Shown: positions 16,573 to 26,051 of the stretch, piece by piece
Numbering within the stretch: the stretch's first letter is position 1
How the letters are laid out: each line of letters starts with the position of its first letter
NCBI RefSeq assembly: GCF_002778315.1
Contig: NZ_NESA01000003.1
Span: forward strand, 124,001-188,000
DNA from: Limnohabitans sp. JirII-31
GTDB lineage: Bacteria; Pseudomonadota; Gammaproteobacteria; Burkholderiales; Burkholderiaceae_C
Direction: 5' to 3'
DNA: 64,000 nucleotides
Translations under genes and position numbers: made by a program
The notes under the pieces: model-generated
Databases searched by the model: none
Told to the model about the DNA's origin: nothing
The model's input: the letters and a program-made list of their open reading frames with translations, nothing else

Positions 16573-17109
16573 TTAGCTTTTGGCGAAGGCGTTGCCCAAG
16601 GCAAACACCGAATTGGGGGCGTTCACACGGATAGGCTTCACGACAGGCATGCTGGAGATGGCACGGCGGATCGCAGGTTTGTTTTCAATTTCCACGCCCT
16701 TGGCCAATTGTTCGTCGACCAGTTTTTGCAAGGTGACGGAGTCTAAAAACTCGACCATGCGCTGGTTCAACGATGCCCACAACTCGTGGGTCATGCAGCG
16801 GCCTGTTTCGCCCAAGCAGTTTTCTTTGCCGCCGCAGTGGGTGGCATCGATCGGCTCGTCCACCGACACGATGATGTCGGCCACGGTGATGTCCGCCGCC
16901 TTGCGACCTAGCGAATAACCACCGCCAGGGCCGCGGGTGGACTCGACCAGATCATGGCGACGCAGCTTGCCAAACAGCTGCTCCAGGTAAGACAGCGAAA
17001 TTTGTTGGCGCTGGCTGATGGCCGCCAAGGTGACGGGCCCGTTGTTTTGGCGCAAGGCCAAATCAATCATGGCGGTCACAGCAAAACGACCTTTGGTGGT
17101 GAGACGCAT
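16573..17109 (-). CDS. iscR: Fe-S cluster-sensing transcription factor IscR
   Basis: The 178-residue Rrf2-family regulator has an N-terminal winged helix and the cluster ligands Cys92, Cys98 and Cys105 with His108 nearby. With a 2Fe-2S cluster it represses the isc operon. A near-ideal type 1 IscR box lies 27-51 bases before its start codon, so autoregulation is expected. The ATG at 17109 is preceded by AAAGGAG. Confidence 0.96.
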   Translation of the reverse strand: MRLTTKGRFAVTAMIDLALRQNNGPVTLAAISQRQQISLSYLEQLFGKLRRHDLVESTRGPGGGYSLGRKAADITVADIIVSVDEPIDATHCGGKENCLGETGRCMTHELWASLNQRMVEFLDSVTLQKLVDEQLAKGVEIENKPAIRRAISSMPVVKPIRVNAPNSVFALGNAFAKS

Positions 17110-17135
17110 GGCAAGCTCCTTTCAGGGGTGAGGCC

Positions 17136-17160
17136 TTTGTCGACTAATTGAGTCAACTAT
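17136..17160. promoter_or_regulatory. type 1 IscR binding site
   Basis: Read on the minus strand the site begins ATAGTTGACT and continues to TAGTCGACAAA across a four-base centre. It matches the known type 1 consensus (ATASYYGACT, spacer, then the AGTC arm) at most positions. It lies directly upstream of iscR, where holo-IscR represses isc transcription in Escherichia coli. Confidence 0.75.
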
Positions 17161-17251
17161 ACCATAAACCCCATTGATTTGCTCAGGTACTCTGCTCCCC
17201 TGCCGATCTGTCGACGACAAAAGTCAGGCGTAAACCCTAGCATCGCGGCCA

Positions 17252-19360
17252 TCAGGCCTTTTGCGCCAACACCACCACATTGTCGTGACCTGCACCACCA
17301 AAAGCCTGCTCGCGCAACGAGGCCAACTGGTCGCGCACACGAGCCGCATTTTCGAACTCCAAGTTGCGTGCGTGCTCCATCATGAGCTTTTCCAATCGCT
17401 TGATCTCTTTGGCCACATCGCGCTCGCTCATGTCCTCGACCTTCGCCTTTTGAATCTCTCGGGCCTGCGCCTCTTTGCCCGCTTTTTCGCTGTAAACGCC
17501 ATCGATCAAATCGCGTACTTGCTTGAACACCCCGCGTGGCGTGATGCCATGGGCTTCGTTGTGCGCAATCTGCTTGACTCGGCGACGCTCGGTTTCGCCA
17601 ATCGCTTTTTTCATCGACTCAGTCATGCGGTCAGCGTACAAAATGGCTTTGCCACTCAGGTTACGAGCCGCCCGGCCAATGGTCTGAATCAAGCTACGCT
17701 CTGAGCGCAAAAAGCCCTCCTTGTCGGCGTCCAAAATCGCCACCAAAGACACCTCGGGCAAGTCAATGCCTTCACGCAACAAGTTGATGCCCACCAGCAC
17801 ATCAAAAGTGCCCAGACGCAGATCTCGCAGAATTTCCACGCGTTCCACCGTGTCAATGTCGCTGTGCAAGTAGCGCACTTTGACGCCGTTGTCGGTCAAG
17901 TAATCGGTGAGCTGCTCGGCCATTCGCTTGGTCAGCGTGGTGATCAGGACACGCTCTTTCAAGTCGACGCGGATGCGAATTTCTTGCAGCACATCGTCCA
18001 CTTGGTGCGTGGCGGGTCGCACTTCGACCAAGGGGTCGACCAAACCCGTCGGACGTACCAGTTGCTCCACCACACGGCCTGCGTGGGTCTTCTCGTAATC
18101 AGCAGGTGTGGCCGACACAAACACCACTTGGCGCATGCGTTTTTCAAACTCTTCCAGCTTCAGGGGACGGTTGTCCAAGGCGCTGGGCAAGCGAAACCCG
18201 TACTCCACCAAGGTGGTTTTGCGTGCCCGGTCGCCGTTGTACATGCCCCCGAGTTGGCCAATCATCACGTGGCTTTCGTCCAAAAACATCAGCGCGTCTT
18301 TGGGCATGTAATCGGTCAAGGTGCTGGGTGGCGCACCGGGGGCTGCGCCCGATAAATGACGGGTGTAGTTCTCAATGCCTTTGCAGTGGCCTACCTCAGA
18401 CAGCATTTCCAAGTCAAACCGGGTGCGTTGCTCCAGGCGTTGCGCCTCCACCAACTTGTTCATGCCGACCAGTTCTTTCAGGCGCTGCGCCAACTCCACC
18501 TTGATGGTCTCGACCGCTGCCAGCACCCGGTCACGCGGGGTCACGTAATGGCTCGATGGGTAAATCGTGAAACGCGGGATTTTTTGCCGAATGCGTCCGG
18601 TCAGCGGATCAAACAACTGCAAGCTCTCGATCTCGTCGTCAAACAACTCAATGCGAATCGCCAACTCCGAGTGTTCAGCGGGGAACACATCGATCGTGTC
18701 GCCCCGCACACGGAACTTGCCACGCGCGAAGTCGTGGTCGTTGCGCTCGTACTGCATGCGCACCAACTGAGCAATCGCATCGCGTTGGCCCACCTTGTCA
18801 CCAGCACGCAGGGTCATGATCATCTGGTGGTAGCTCTCGGGTTCGCCAATACCGTAGATGGCCGACACCGTGGCCACCACAATCACATCACGGCGCTCCA
18901 AGATGCTCTTGGTGCAACTCAAACGCATTTGTTCGATGTGCTCGTTGATGGCACTGTCTTTCTCAATGAACAAATCACGCTGTGGCACATAGGCCTCGGG
19001 CTGGTAGTAGTCGTAGTAGCTGACGAAATATTCCACCGCGTTGTTAGGAAAAAACTCACGAAACTCGCTGTAGAGCTGCGCTGCCAAGGTTTTGTTGGGC
19101 GCAAAAATAATGGCCGGTCGTCCCAATTGGGCGATCACGTTGGCCATGGTGTAGGTCTTGCCCGAGCCCGTCACCCCGAGCAAGGTTTGAAACACCTCGC
19201 CGTCGTTGATGCCATCGATCAACTCGGTGATCGCCGTCGGTTGATCGCCCGCAGGCGGGTACGGCTGGTACAGCTCAAACGGTGAGCCGGGGTAGCGCAC
19301 CATCTGCCCCGTGGCGGGTAAAACAGTGGCATCAGAGACAACTTCAAAGGGTGTGGGCAT
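17252..19360 (-). CDS. uvrB: excinuclease ABC subunit UvrB
   Basis: The 702-residue helicase-like protein has Walker A GVTGSGKT near residue 62, the beta-hairpin region with [10 protein letters not shown], a DESH box, the RxGR motif VI in [10 protein letters not shown] and a C-terminal UVR motif ([22 protein letters not shown]) that binds UvrC. It verifies DNA damage in nucleotide excision repair. I chose the ATG at 19360 (MPTPFEVV); an upstream ATG at 19378 adds six residues without support. The gene diverges from the aminotransferase gene. I saw no LexA-type box in the 118 bases between them. Confidence 0.97.
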   Translation of the reverse strand: MPTPFEVVSDATVLPATGQMVRYPGSPFELYQPYPPAGDQPTAITELIDGINDGEVFQTLLGVTGSGKTYTMANVIAQLGRPAIIFAPNKTLAAQLYSEFREFFPNNAVEYFVSYYDYYQPEAYVPQRDLFIEKDSAINEHIEQMRLSCTKSILERRDVIVVATVSAIYGIGEPESYHQMIMTLRAGDKVGQRDAIAQLVRMQYERNDHDFARGKFRVRGDTIDVFPAEHSELAIRIELFDDEIESLQLFDPLTGRIRQKIPRFTIYPSSHYVTPRDRVLAAVETIKVELAQRLKELVGMNKLVEAQRLEQRTRFDLEMLSEVGHCKGIENYTRHLSGAAPGAPPSTLTDYMPKDALMFLDESHVMIGQLGGMYNGDRARKTTLVEYGFRLPSALDNRPLKLEEFEKRMRQVVFVSATPADYEKTHAGRVVEQLVRPTGLVDPLVEVRPATHQVDDVLQEIRIRVDLKERVLITTLTKRMAEQLTDYLTDNGVKVRYLHSDIDTVERVEILRDLRLGTFDVLVGINLLREGIDLPEVSLVAILDADKEGFLRSERSLIQTIGRAARNLSGKAILYADRMTESMKKAIGETERRRVKQIAHNEAHGITPRGVFKQVRDLIDGVYSEKAGKEAQAREIQKAKVEDMSERDVAKEIKRLEKLMMEHARNLEFENAARVRDQLASLREQAFGGAGHDNVVVLAQKA

Positions 19361-19478
19361 AACTTGGCAAAAAAACAATCAAGCTGGCCCTTAAAATTCA
19401 GGCCAAGCGCACTAGCCTACCGCAGACTGCGCGTTCTGCCCCAAACCCCTTCTGTTTATCTGTGATCAAGGACTGACG

Positions 19479-20675
19479 ATGTCAATGTTTACCGCTGTCG
19501 AAATGGCACCCCGCGACCCTATCTTGGGTTTGAACGAGCAATTTGCCGCCGACACCAACCCCAACAAAGTCAACCTCGGCGTGGGCGTGTACTTTGACGA
19601 CAACGGCAAACTGCCACTGCTGGAATGCGTGCAACAAGCTGAAAAAACCATGATGGCCAAGCCCACCGCGCGCGGCTATTTGCCCATCGACGGCATTGCC
19701 GCCTACGACAGCGCCGTCAAAGGCCTGGTGTTTGGCGCCGACTCCGAGCCTGTCACCTCTGGTCGTGTGGCCACGGTGCAAGGCATTGGCGGCACCGGTG
19801 GCTTGAAAATTGGCGCTGACTTTTTGAAGCACCTCAGCCCCAACGCCACCGTGTTGATTTCGGACCCCAGCTGGGAAAACCACCGCGCCTTGTTCACCAA
19901 TGCCGGTTTCAAGGTTGAGACCTATGCCTACTACGACGCCGCCAAGCGCGGCGTGAACTTTGAGGGCATGCTGGCGTCGCTCAACGCCGCCGCGCCTGGC
20001 ACCATCGTGGTGTTGCACGCTTGCTGCCACAACCCGACAGGCTACGACATCACCCCCGCCCAGTGGGACCAAGTGGTGAACGTGGTCAAGGCTAAGAACT
20101 TGACGGCCTTTCTCGACATGGCCTACCAAGGCTTTGGCCACGGCATCGCCGAAGACGGCGCAGTGATTCAAAAATTTGTCGCTGCAGGTCTGTGCTTTTT
20201 TGTCTCCACCTCATTCTCCAAAAGCTTCAGCTTGTACGGCGAACGCGTGGGCGCTTTGAGCGTTCTGTGCGCCGACAAAGAAGAAGCAGGCCGCGTGTTG
20301 AGCCAACTCAAAATCGTCATTCGCACCAACTACTCCAACCCACCCATCCACGGCGGTGCCGTGGTAGCGGCCGTGTTGGGCAACCCAGAGTTGCGAGCCT
20401 TGTGGGAAAAAGAACTGAGTGAGATGCGCGTGCGCATCAAAGCCATGCGCCAAAAGCTGGTCGACGGTTTGAAAGCTGCTGGTGTGAAGCAAGACATGAG
20501 CTTCATCACCACCCAAATCGGCATGTTCAGCTACTCAGGCCTGTCCAAAGACCAAATGGTGCGTCTGCGCAACGAGTTCGGTGTCTACGGCACCGACACC
20601 GGCCGCATGTGCGTGGCAGCGCTCAATAGCAAGAACATCGACTACGTTTGCGCCTGCATCGCCAAGGTGATGTAA
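19479..20675 (+). CDS. aromatic amino acid / aspartate aminotransferase
   Basis: A 398-residue class I PLP aminotransferase of the AspC/TyrB subfamily. It has the N-terminal PRDPILGLNEQFAAD, a CCHNPTGYDIT motif near 185, the PLP lysine in SFSKSFSLYGERVG near 248 and the carboxylate-binding Arg near the C-terminus (GTDTGRMCVA). It exchanges amino groups between 2-oxoglutarate and aspartate or aromatic amino acids. Whether it is closer to TyrB or AspC cannot be decided by eye. It is a single-gene unit converging on the dioxygenase gene. Confidence 0.92.
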   Translation: MSMFTAVEMAPRDPILGLNEQFAADTNPNKVNLGVGVYFDDNGKLPLLECVQQAEKTMMAKPTARGYLPIDGIAAYDSAVKGLVFGADSEPVTSGRVATVQGIGGTGGLKIGADFLKHLSPNATVLISDPSWENHRALFTNAGFKVETYAYYDAAKRGVNFEGMLASLNAAAPGTIVVLHACCHNPTGYDITPAQWDQVVNVVKAKNLTAFLDMAYQGFGHGIAEDGAVIQKFVAAGLCFFVSTSFSKSFSLYGERVGALSVLCADKEEAGRVLSQLKIVIRTNYSNPPIHGGAVVAAVLGNPELRALWEKELSEMRVRIKAMRQKLVDGLKAAGVKQDMSFITTQIGMFSYSGLSKDQMVRLRNEFGVYGTDTGRMCVAALNSKNIDYVCACIAKVM

Positions 20676-20681
20676 GCCAAA

Positions 20682-20707
20682 GCGCTCAGTCCCAAATGAC
20701 TGAGCGC
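20682..20707. terminator. hairpin between convergent genes
   Basis: GCGCTCAGTC and GACTGAGCGC form a perfect 10-base stem around a 6-base loop just after the aminotransferase gene. It overlaps the last codons of the dioxygenase gene. There is no clear T-tract, so it may slow or protect transcript ends rather than terminate fully. Confidence 0.5.
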
Positions 20708-21507
20708 ATCGCGATCGATGCCAGCTGGTAACCCTCGTTGAAAAACTCTACGCTGTCCCCTGGCTCTGCCGCGCCTGCGGCATACAGCAAAGGCAAGTAG
20801 TGGTCGTAGCTGGGGTGAGACATCTGCGCGATGTTCCCCTGCGCTTGAAAATCCACCAAGGCCTCGTTGTGGCCGGCCCTGATTTGATCCGCCACCCATT
20901 GGTCAAACCCAATCGCCCAATCGTAGGCTTGGTTGTCGGCGGCTGAGCGCTGCATGGTGCGCAGGTTGTGCACCGTGTTGCCACTGGCCATCACCAACAC
21001 ACCCTGATGCCTGAGGCTGCGCAATTGTTGGCCCAACGCATAGTGCTCAGCCATGGGGCGGTGGTAGTCGATGCTCAGTTGAACCACAGGAATATCTGCC
21101 TCAGGAAACATGGGCTTCAAAACACCCCAACAACCATGGTCCAAACCCCATTGGTCCAAATCCAGACCCACAGCTTCACCGCTGGCCGGTTGACGCAGCA
21201 ATTGCGCAGTGTGCGCCGCCCACTCTGGCGCGCCAGGTGCGGGGTATTGCTGGTCAAACAACTCTTGTGGAAACCCACCGAAGTCATGGATGGTTTTGGG
21301 GTGTGCCATGCCTGTGAGCCACCAGCCCTGGGTGATCCAGTGGGCTGAAATACAAAGTATCAGTTTGGGCTTGGGCCAACGGCTGCCAAACAGAGGCCCA
21401 ATGCGCTGCCACTCACGGCGAAACGGGCTGTCTTCGATCACATTCATGGGACTTCCGTGACCGATAAAAAGAACGGGCATCCGTGGTGTGGCGTGAGGTG
21501 TTGTCAT
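20686..21507 (-). CDS. class III extradiol dioxygenase, 4,5-DOPA dioxygenase (YgiD) family
   Basis: The 273-residue product begins MPVLFIGHGSPMN after a short leader, with metal-binding His in GHGSP. Further conserved sites are ISAHWIT near 50-60, DHGCWGVLKPMFPEADIPVVQLS near 125-145 and a late His in GNTVHNLR. This is the DODA/YgiD family, which opens catechol rings such as L-DOPA or related compounds with non-heme metal. The physiological substrate in bacteria is usually unknown. It stands alone, transcribed against the aminotransferase gene. Confidence 0.88.
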   Translation of the reverse strand: MTTPHATPRMPVLFIGHGSPMNVIEDSPFRREWQRIGPLFGSRWPKPKLILCISAHWITQGWWLTGMAHPKTIHDFGGFPQELFDQQYPAPGAPEWAAHTAQLLRQPASGEAVGLDLDQWGLDHGCWGVLKPMFPEADIPVVQLSIDYHRPMAEHYALGQQLRSLRHQGVLVMASGNTVHNLRTMQRSAADNQAYDWAIGFDQWVADQIRAGHNEALVDFQAQGNIAQMSHPSYDHYLPLLYAAGAAEPGDSVEFFNEGYQLASIAMRSVIWD

Positions 21508-21584
21508 GGCTTGTTTAAGACAAAAATAAAGGCTTTGTCGATTGGAGGACAGACTCCATTTTCACCCTATCTTCAGCTGTTATA

Positions 21585-21595
21585 TTGCACTGCAA
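21585..21595. promoter_or_regulatory. TTGCACTGCAA palindrome upstream of phaZ
   Basis: A perfect palindrome with arms TTGCA/TGCAA sits 18 bases before the phaZ start. PhaR repressors of PHA-granule genes bind TGC/GCA-rich palindromes, so this is a candidate PhaR site. The assignment is inference. Confidence 0.35.
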
Positions 21596-21613
21596 CATAT
21601 TTGAGATTCCCCC

Positions 21614-23071
21614 ATGCTTTACCAAATCTTCGAAACCCAGCGCACCTTGATGGAGCCATTCGCAGACTTTGCGCAGGCTGCCTCCAAGCTCTACAGCAAC
21701 CCACTCTCTCCATTGGGTCAGAACCAACTGGGTCAACGCATTTCTGCGGGTTACGACTTGCTCTACCGCTTGGGCAAAGACTACGAAAAGCCCCAGTTCG
21801 GCATCCAGTCGGTCAAGGTGGACGGTGTGGACGTGGCCATCCACGAACGCATTGAAGTGGACAAGCCGTTTTGTGAACTACGCCGCTTCAAACGCTACAC
21901 CGACGATGCACACACCCTGACCAGCCTTAAAGGCCAACCTGTGGTGCTGATCGTTGCGCCCTTGTCGGGTCACTACGCCACTTTGCTGCGCGACACCGTC
22001 AAGACCATGCTCAAAGACCACAAGGTCTACATCACCGATTGGAAGAATGCCCGTTTGGTGCCGCTGAGCGACGGCGAGTTCCACCTCGACGATTACGTCA
22101 ATTACGTTCAAGAGTTCATCCGCTACTTGCAAGGCCATTACGGCAACTGTCACATCATGAGTGTGTGTCAACCTACCGTGCCGGTGTTGGCAGCTGTGTC
22201 ATTGATGGCCAGCCGTGGCGAAAAAACACCGCTGACCATGACCATGATGGGCGGCCCCATTGACGCTACAAAATCCCCCACGGCGGTCAACAACCTGGCC
22301 ATGAACAAGAGCTTCAGCTGGTTTGAAAACAATGTGATCTACCGCGTGCCTGATAACTTTCCAGGTGCTGGCCGTCGCGTCTACCCAGGCTTTTTGCAGC
22401 ACACCGGCTTTGTAGCCATGAACCCGGATCGCCATTTGAAGAGCCATTACGACTACTTCAAAGACCTGATCAAGGGCGACAACTCCAGCGCCGAGTCACA
22501 CCGCAAGTTTTACGACGAGTACAACGCTGTGCTCGACATGGACGCCGATTACTACTTGGAAACCATCAACACCGTGTTCCAAGAGTTCAAGCTGGTGCGT
22601 GGCACTTGGCAAGTGAAATCTGAAAAGGGACAGCTAGAGCTGGTTCGTCCACAAGACATCCGAGGCACCGCGCTGCTCACGGTGGAAGGTGAGTTGGATG
22701 ACATCTCGGGTTCGGGTCAAACCGTGGCCGCGCACGACTTGTGCACGGGCATCGTGCGCCAAGAGCACCACCACTTGGAGGTGCCAGGTGCTGGTCATTA
22801 CGGCATCTTCAGCGGACGCCGCTGGCGCGAGGTGGTGTACCCACACGTCAAGAGCTTCATCTTGGAACATCAAAAAGCGTCCGTGGCTCAAAAAGCCGTC
22901 AAAGCCAGCACAGCCGCAAAGCCAAAAGTCACGCGCCCTGCGGCCAAAAAAGCAGTCGCTGCGGCTGCCCAAGCTACCCCAGTGGCTGTGAAAAAAGTGT
23001 CTGCCCGCTCGGCGCCAACCTCTGTTGCAGCCAAGCCTGCGGCCAAGAAAGCTGTGCGCGCGAAAAAGTGA
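21614..23071 (+). CDS. phaZ: intracellular polyhydroxyalkanoate depolymerase with Lys/Ala-rich tail
   Basis: The 485-residue product resembles intracellular PHB depolymerases of the Ralstonia i-PhaZ type. The nucleophile is a cysteine (Cys185 in SVCQPTVP) instead of the usual lipase Ser, a known trait of this group. A conserved late His lies in [10 protein letters not shown] near 393. After about residue 420 comes a tail of roughly 65 residues made mostly of Ala, Lys, Val and Pro with AAKKA repeats. Such tails are found on DNA- or granule-binding proteins such as PhaM or histone-H1-like proteins. It mobilises PHB granules made by phaCAB at 44.5-48 kb. Confidence 0.9.
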   Translation: MLYQIFETQRTLMEPFADFAQAASKLYSNPLSPLGQNQLGQRISAGYDLLYRLGKDYEKPQFGIQSVKVDGVDVAIHERIEVDKPFCELRRFKRYTDDAHTLTSLKGQPVVLIVAPLSGHYATLLRDTVKTMLKDHKVYITDWKNARLVPLSDGEFHLDDYVNYVQEFIRYLQGHYGNCHIMSVCQPTVPVLAAVSLMASRGEKTPLTMTMMGGPIDATKSPTAVNNLAMNKSFSWFENNVIYRVPDNFPGAGRRVYPGFLQHTGFVAMNPDRHLKSHYDYFKDLIKGDNSSAESHRKFYDEYNAVLDMDADYYLETINTVFQEFKLVRGTWQVKSEKGQLELVRPQDIRGTALLTVEGELDDISGSGQTVAAHDLCTGIVRQEHHHLEVPGAGHYGIFSGRRWREVVYPHVKSFILEHQKASVAQKAVKASTAAKPKVTRPAAKKAVAAAAQATPVAVKKVSARSAPTSVAAKPAAKKAVRAKK

Positions 23072-23730
23072 GTCTGATTCAACGTCTCAACGACGCCCTG
23101 CCACAGACACAGTGCACGCGCTGCGGCTACCCCGACTGCAAAAGCTACGCCCAAGCAATCGCCGAGGGTGAGGCCCGCATGAACCAGTGCCCTCCTGGGG
23201 GCCAGGAAGGTGTGCAGCGCTTGGCCGCCATCCTGGGCCAAGCCGAGCTTCCATTGAACGCTGAACACGGCGTGGAAGGCCCACGCCAAATGGCCGTCAT
23301 CGACGAGGACTGGTGCATTGGTTGCACGCTTTGCATCGCCGCCTGCCCGACAGACGCCATCTTGGGCGCCAACAAACGCATGCACACCGTGATTGAGGCC
23401 TATTGCACGGGCTGCGAGTTGTGCATCCCCGTGTGCCCTGTGGACTGCATCCAACTCGAACCCGTTGATCCGCAACGCACCGGATGGGCCGCTTGGTCAC
23501 CCGAACAAGCCACTCAGGCACGCGAGCGCTACGACTGGCACCAGCAACGCAGTGCCCGCGAGACACAAGAAAACGCGCAACGGCTGCAAGCCAAAGCGCT
23601 CAAAAAATTAGCCGACTTACCCGCCCATACCCATGGCGCAGAAGGCGCTGGCAGTTCGCCTGAAGTGGACCGCAAACGCGCCATCATCGAAGCCGCCTTG
23701 GCCAAGGCCAAAGCGCGGGCGCAAAGTTGA
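23068..23730 (+). CDS. RnfB-like 4Fe-4S ferredoxin
   Basis: The 220-residue product starts at a GTG that overlaps the phaZ stop (GTGA). It has the Cys motif [11 protein letters not shown] with a later CPPGG, as in the RnfB/RsxB N-terminal cluster domain. Two classical ferredoxin repeats follow ([12 protein letters not shown] and [12 protein letters not shown]). It lacks the N-terminal membrane helix of true RnfB and no other rnf genes are here, so it is a soluble stand-alone relative. The C-terminal 75 residues are charged and helical ([13 protein letters not shown]). It may carry low-potential electrons; the partner is unknown. Confidence 0.85.
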   Translation: MSLIQRLNDALPQTQCTRCGYPDCKSYAQAIAEGEARMNQCPPGGQEGVQRLAAILGQAELPLNAEHGVEGPRQMAVIDEDWCIGCTLCIAACPTDAILGANKRMHTVIEAYCTGCELCIPVCPVDCIQLEPVDPQRTGWAAWSPEQATQARERYDWHQQRSARETQENAQRLQAKALKKLADLPAHTHGAEGAGSSPEVDRKRAIIEAALAKAKARAQS

Positions 23731-23752
23731 ACGGCCCCTCTCGGGGCCGTTT
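23730..23752 (+). terminator. terminator-like hairpin after the RnfB-like gene
   Basis: AACGGCCCC pairs with GGGGCCGTT around TCTC directly after the stop codon. Only a short T stretch follows, but the stem is strong and it separates two convergent genes. Confidence 0.6.
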
Positions 23753-23786
23753 CACGGGTTGATACAGGCGCTTGTGTCGCCCAACC

Positions 23787-24752
23787 TCACTCGATGCGTG
23801 CGCCCGAGGCCTTCACGATTTGCCCTGCTGTGTCCCAGTCCGCACGCAGCACACGCTGGAACTCGTCCGACGACATGGCTCCCGGCTCAACCCCCAACTT
23901 GGTGAAGCGCTCTTGCACCACAGGGTCGGCCAGCACCTTGGCCATGGCCGCGTTGATGCGGTCCACCTCGGCTTTGGGTGTGGCTGCTGGGGCCAACAAG
24001 CCAAACCAGGAATCGAATTTGAATCCTGGCAAACCCGCCTCGGCCACCGTAGGCAACTCAGGCATGAACTTGGAGCGCTGGCTACCGGTGTAGGCCAGTA
24101 GCTTGATACGCGGGTCTTGACGGAAACCCGCCACACCGATGGTGGCCGACGTCACACCTTGCACGCGCCCTGCTAACACCTCGTTGACCGCATCCCCGGT
24201 GGACTTCATCGGAATGTGCTGCATGCTGGCACCGGCTTTGGCCAGGAACGAGGCCATGCCCAAATGCGTGGCGCTGCCGTTGCCCGCTGACGCGTAGTTG
24301 AACTGACCCGGCTTGGCCTTCAAGGCGCGCACATACTCGGCCATGTTGTTCACGCCCATGTTGGCAGGCGCAGCCACCACGTAGCCCGAATAGCCCAACA
24401 AGGCCACGCCCACAAAGTCTTTCACCGGGTCGTAGGGCAGCTTGGCATACAAATGCCCAGCCAGGTTGTGGCTGGCTGCGGCCAGCACCAAGGTGTTGCC
24501 ATCCGCTGCGGCATGGGCCACTTGCGCCGTGCCCACCGTGCCGCCTGCACCCGCGCGGTTTTCCACCAGCACGGTAGCACCCAGGGCTTGGCCCAATTCG
24601 TTGTTGAAAGTTCGCGCCAGCGTGTCTTGCACCGCACCGGGTCCGAACGGCACCACCAAGTGCACCACGCGCTGCGCCCAAGCGGAACCCAGGGAGCAAG
24701 CGCCCAATGCCAGCGCCAGAGTCAGGCGACGAAGTGTGTGTGGAGAAGACAT
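23787..24752 (-). CDS. Bug/TctC family periplasmic substrate-binding protein
   Basis: The 321-residue product has a Sec signal (cut after SAWA) and the Bug pattern: VVHLVVPFGPGAVQDTLAR, VENRAGAGGTVG and YASAGNGSATHLG. Bug proteins bind carboxylates, amino acids or nicotinate and mostly lack a linked transporter; no tctA/tctB gene is nearby. The usual GG in PFAPGGxxD is GPGAVQD here. I chose the ATG at 24752 because AAGGAT lies at ribosome-site distance. The M20 amidohydrolase gene upstream on the same strand suggests they may handle the same amide or amino-acid conjugate. Confidence 0.88.
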   Translation of the reverse strand: MSSPHTLRRLTLALALGACSLGSAWAQRVVHLVVPFGPGAVQDTLARTFNNELGQALGATVLVENRAGAGGTVGTAQVAHAAADGNTLVLAAASHNLAGHLYAKLPYDPVKDFVGVALLGYSGYVVAAPANMGVNNMAEYVRALKAKPGQFNYASAGNGSATHLGMASFLAKAGASMQHIPMKSTGDAVNEVLAGRVQGVTSATIGVAGFRQDPRIKLLAYTGSQRSKFMPELPTVAEAGLPGFKFDSWFGLLAPAATPKAEVDRINAAMAKVLADPVVQERFTKLGVEPGAMSSDEFQRVLRADWDTAGQIVKASGARIE

Positions 24753-24839
24753 AAACATCCTTGTTGAATCAAATAAAAAGACGAATCTCAGCTGTGTCGG
24801 ATGCACGCACAGGCCGTGCCACACCCCACATCAAACCGT

Positions 24840-26036
24840 TCAGGGGCGTGCCAACCAACGCTCCACCAAGCGCACAAAATAGCTTGCACCCACCGGAATG
24901 ATGGCGTCGTTGAAGTCAAACGAGGTGTTGTGGATCACGCAGGCACCGGGCCCATGGTCGGGCATGCGGTGGCCGCCATCGCCGTTGCCAATGAAGGCAT
25001 AGCAACCGGGCTTGGCGCGCAGCATATGGGCAAAGTCTTCGGCGGTCAGCACGGGCTCGAAGGCGTCGTTCACGTCCTGCACACCCACGATCTCGCGCAT
25101 CACCTCGGCGGCAAACTGGGCTTCAAACGCATGGTTCACCACGGGGGGCGAGGCCCGCACAAAGCTCACCTCGGCTTGGCAACCATGGGCCAATGCTGTG
25201 TGTTCTGCGGTGCGGCGCAATGCGGCCTCCAGCACATCCAAGGCTTCAACGGAGAACGTGCGCACCGTGCCGCCCACCCAGGCCGCATCGGGAATCACAT
25301 TGGGCGCGTCCGAGCCTTGAATTTGCGTGACGGCCAGCAGCACCCGCTCGCGCGAGTCAATCACGCGCGGCACCAAGGTTTGCAACTGCTGCGCCAGGTT
25401 GATGGTGGCCGCCACCGGGTCGGTGCCGGTGTGCGGCATGGACGCATGGGTGCCACGCCCGCGCAGCGTGACGCGCCAGGTGTTGCTCGACGCCATCAAG
25501 GCACCGTGGTTGAGCGCAAACGAACCTGCCTTTGCGCCGAGCGAAAAGTTGTGCAACGCAAACACCGCCTCGCAAGGAAAGCGCTCAAACAAACCTTCGT
25601 CGATCATCTTCTTGGCGCCCGCCTTGCCCATCTCTTCGGCCGGCTGAAAAATGAAATTCACCGTGCCGGCAAAGTCACGGCGTTGCGACAACTGCCAAGC
25701 GGCGGCCAGCAGCATGGTGGTGTGGCCGTCATGTCCGCAAGCGTGCATGCGTCCGTCATGCTGTGAACGGTGGGGGAAATGGTTGTCTTCTTGCAGCGGC
25801 AGCGCGTCCAAGTCGGCGCGCAAGCCAAGAGTGTGCGGCCCTTCGCGCCCCCGCAACACGCCCACCACACCGGTGTGGGCGATGCCGGTGTGCACTTCAA
25901 GGCCCCAGCTGCGCAAACGCTCAGCCACGATGGCGCTGGTGCGGTGTTCGTCGTACCCCAGCTCGGGGTGGGCGTGGATGTCACGCCGGAGTTTTACAAA
26001 ATCTGAATACTCGTCAAAACACGTCAACACCGCCAT
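24840..26036 (-). CDS. M20 family amidohydrolase (hippurate hydrolase-like)
   Basis: The 398-residue M20D metallo-hydrolase has MHACGHDGHTTMLLAAA near 100 and FQPAEEMGKAGAKKMIDEGL near 133, with the metal-binding Cys, His and Glu residues of the family. These enzymes cleave N-acyl amino acids such as hippurate, N-acetyl amino acids or IAA conjugates. The exact substrate cannot be read. It is followed 87 bases later by the Bug protein gene and preceded by the epimerase gene 15 bases away, so it may be on the propionate transcript. Confidence 0.9.
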   Translation of the reverse strand: MAVLTCFDEYSDFVKLRRDIHAHPELGYDEHRTSAIVAERLRSWGLEVHTGIAHTGVVGVLRGREGPHTLGLRADLDALPLQEDNHFPHRSQHDGRMHACGHDGHTTMLLAAAWQLSQRRDFAGTVNFIFQPAEEMGKAGAKKMIDEGLFERFPCEAVFALHNFSLGAKAGSFALNHGALMASSNTWRVTLRGRGTHASMPHTGTDPVAATINLAQQLQTLVPRVIDSRERVLLAVTQIQGSDAPNVIPDAAWVGGTVRTFSVEALDVLEAALRRTAEHTALAHGCQAEVSFVRASPPVVNHAFEAQFAAEVMREIVGVQDVNDAFEPVLTAEDFAHMLRAKPGCYAFIGNGDGGHRMPDHGPGACVIHNTSFDFNDAIIPVGASYFVRLVERWLARP

Positions 26037-26051
26037 GCAGGCCCCTTCGGT

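Noticed and set aside
19361..19478. LexA (SOS) box before uvrB
   Set aside because: No CTGT-N8-ACAG-like sequence was found in the intergenic region; the CTGT near 19450 has no matching arm.
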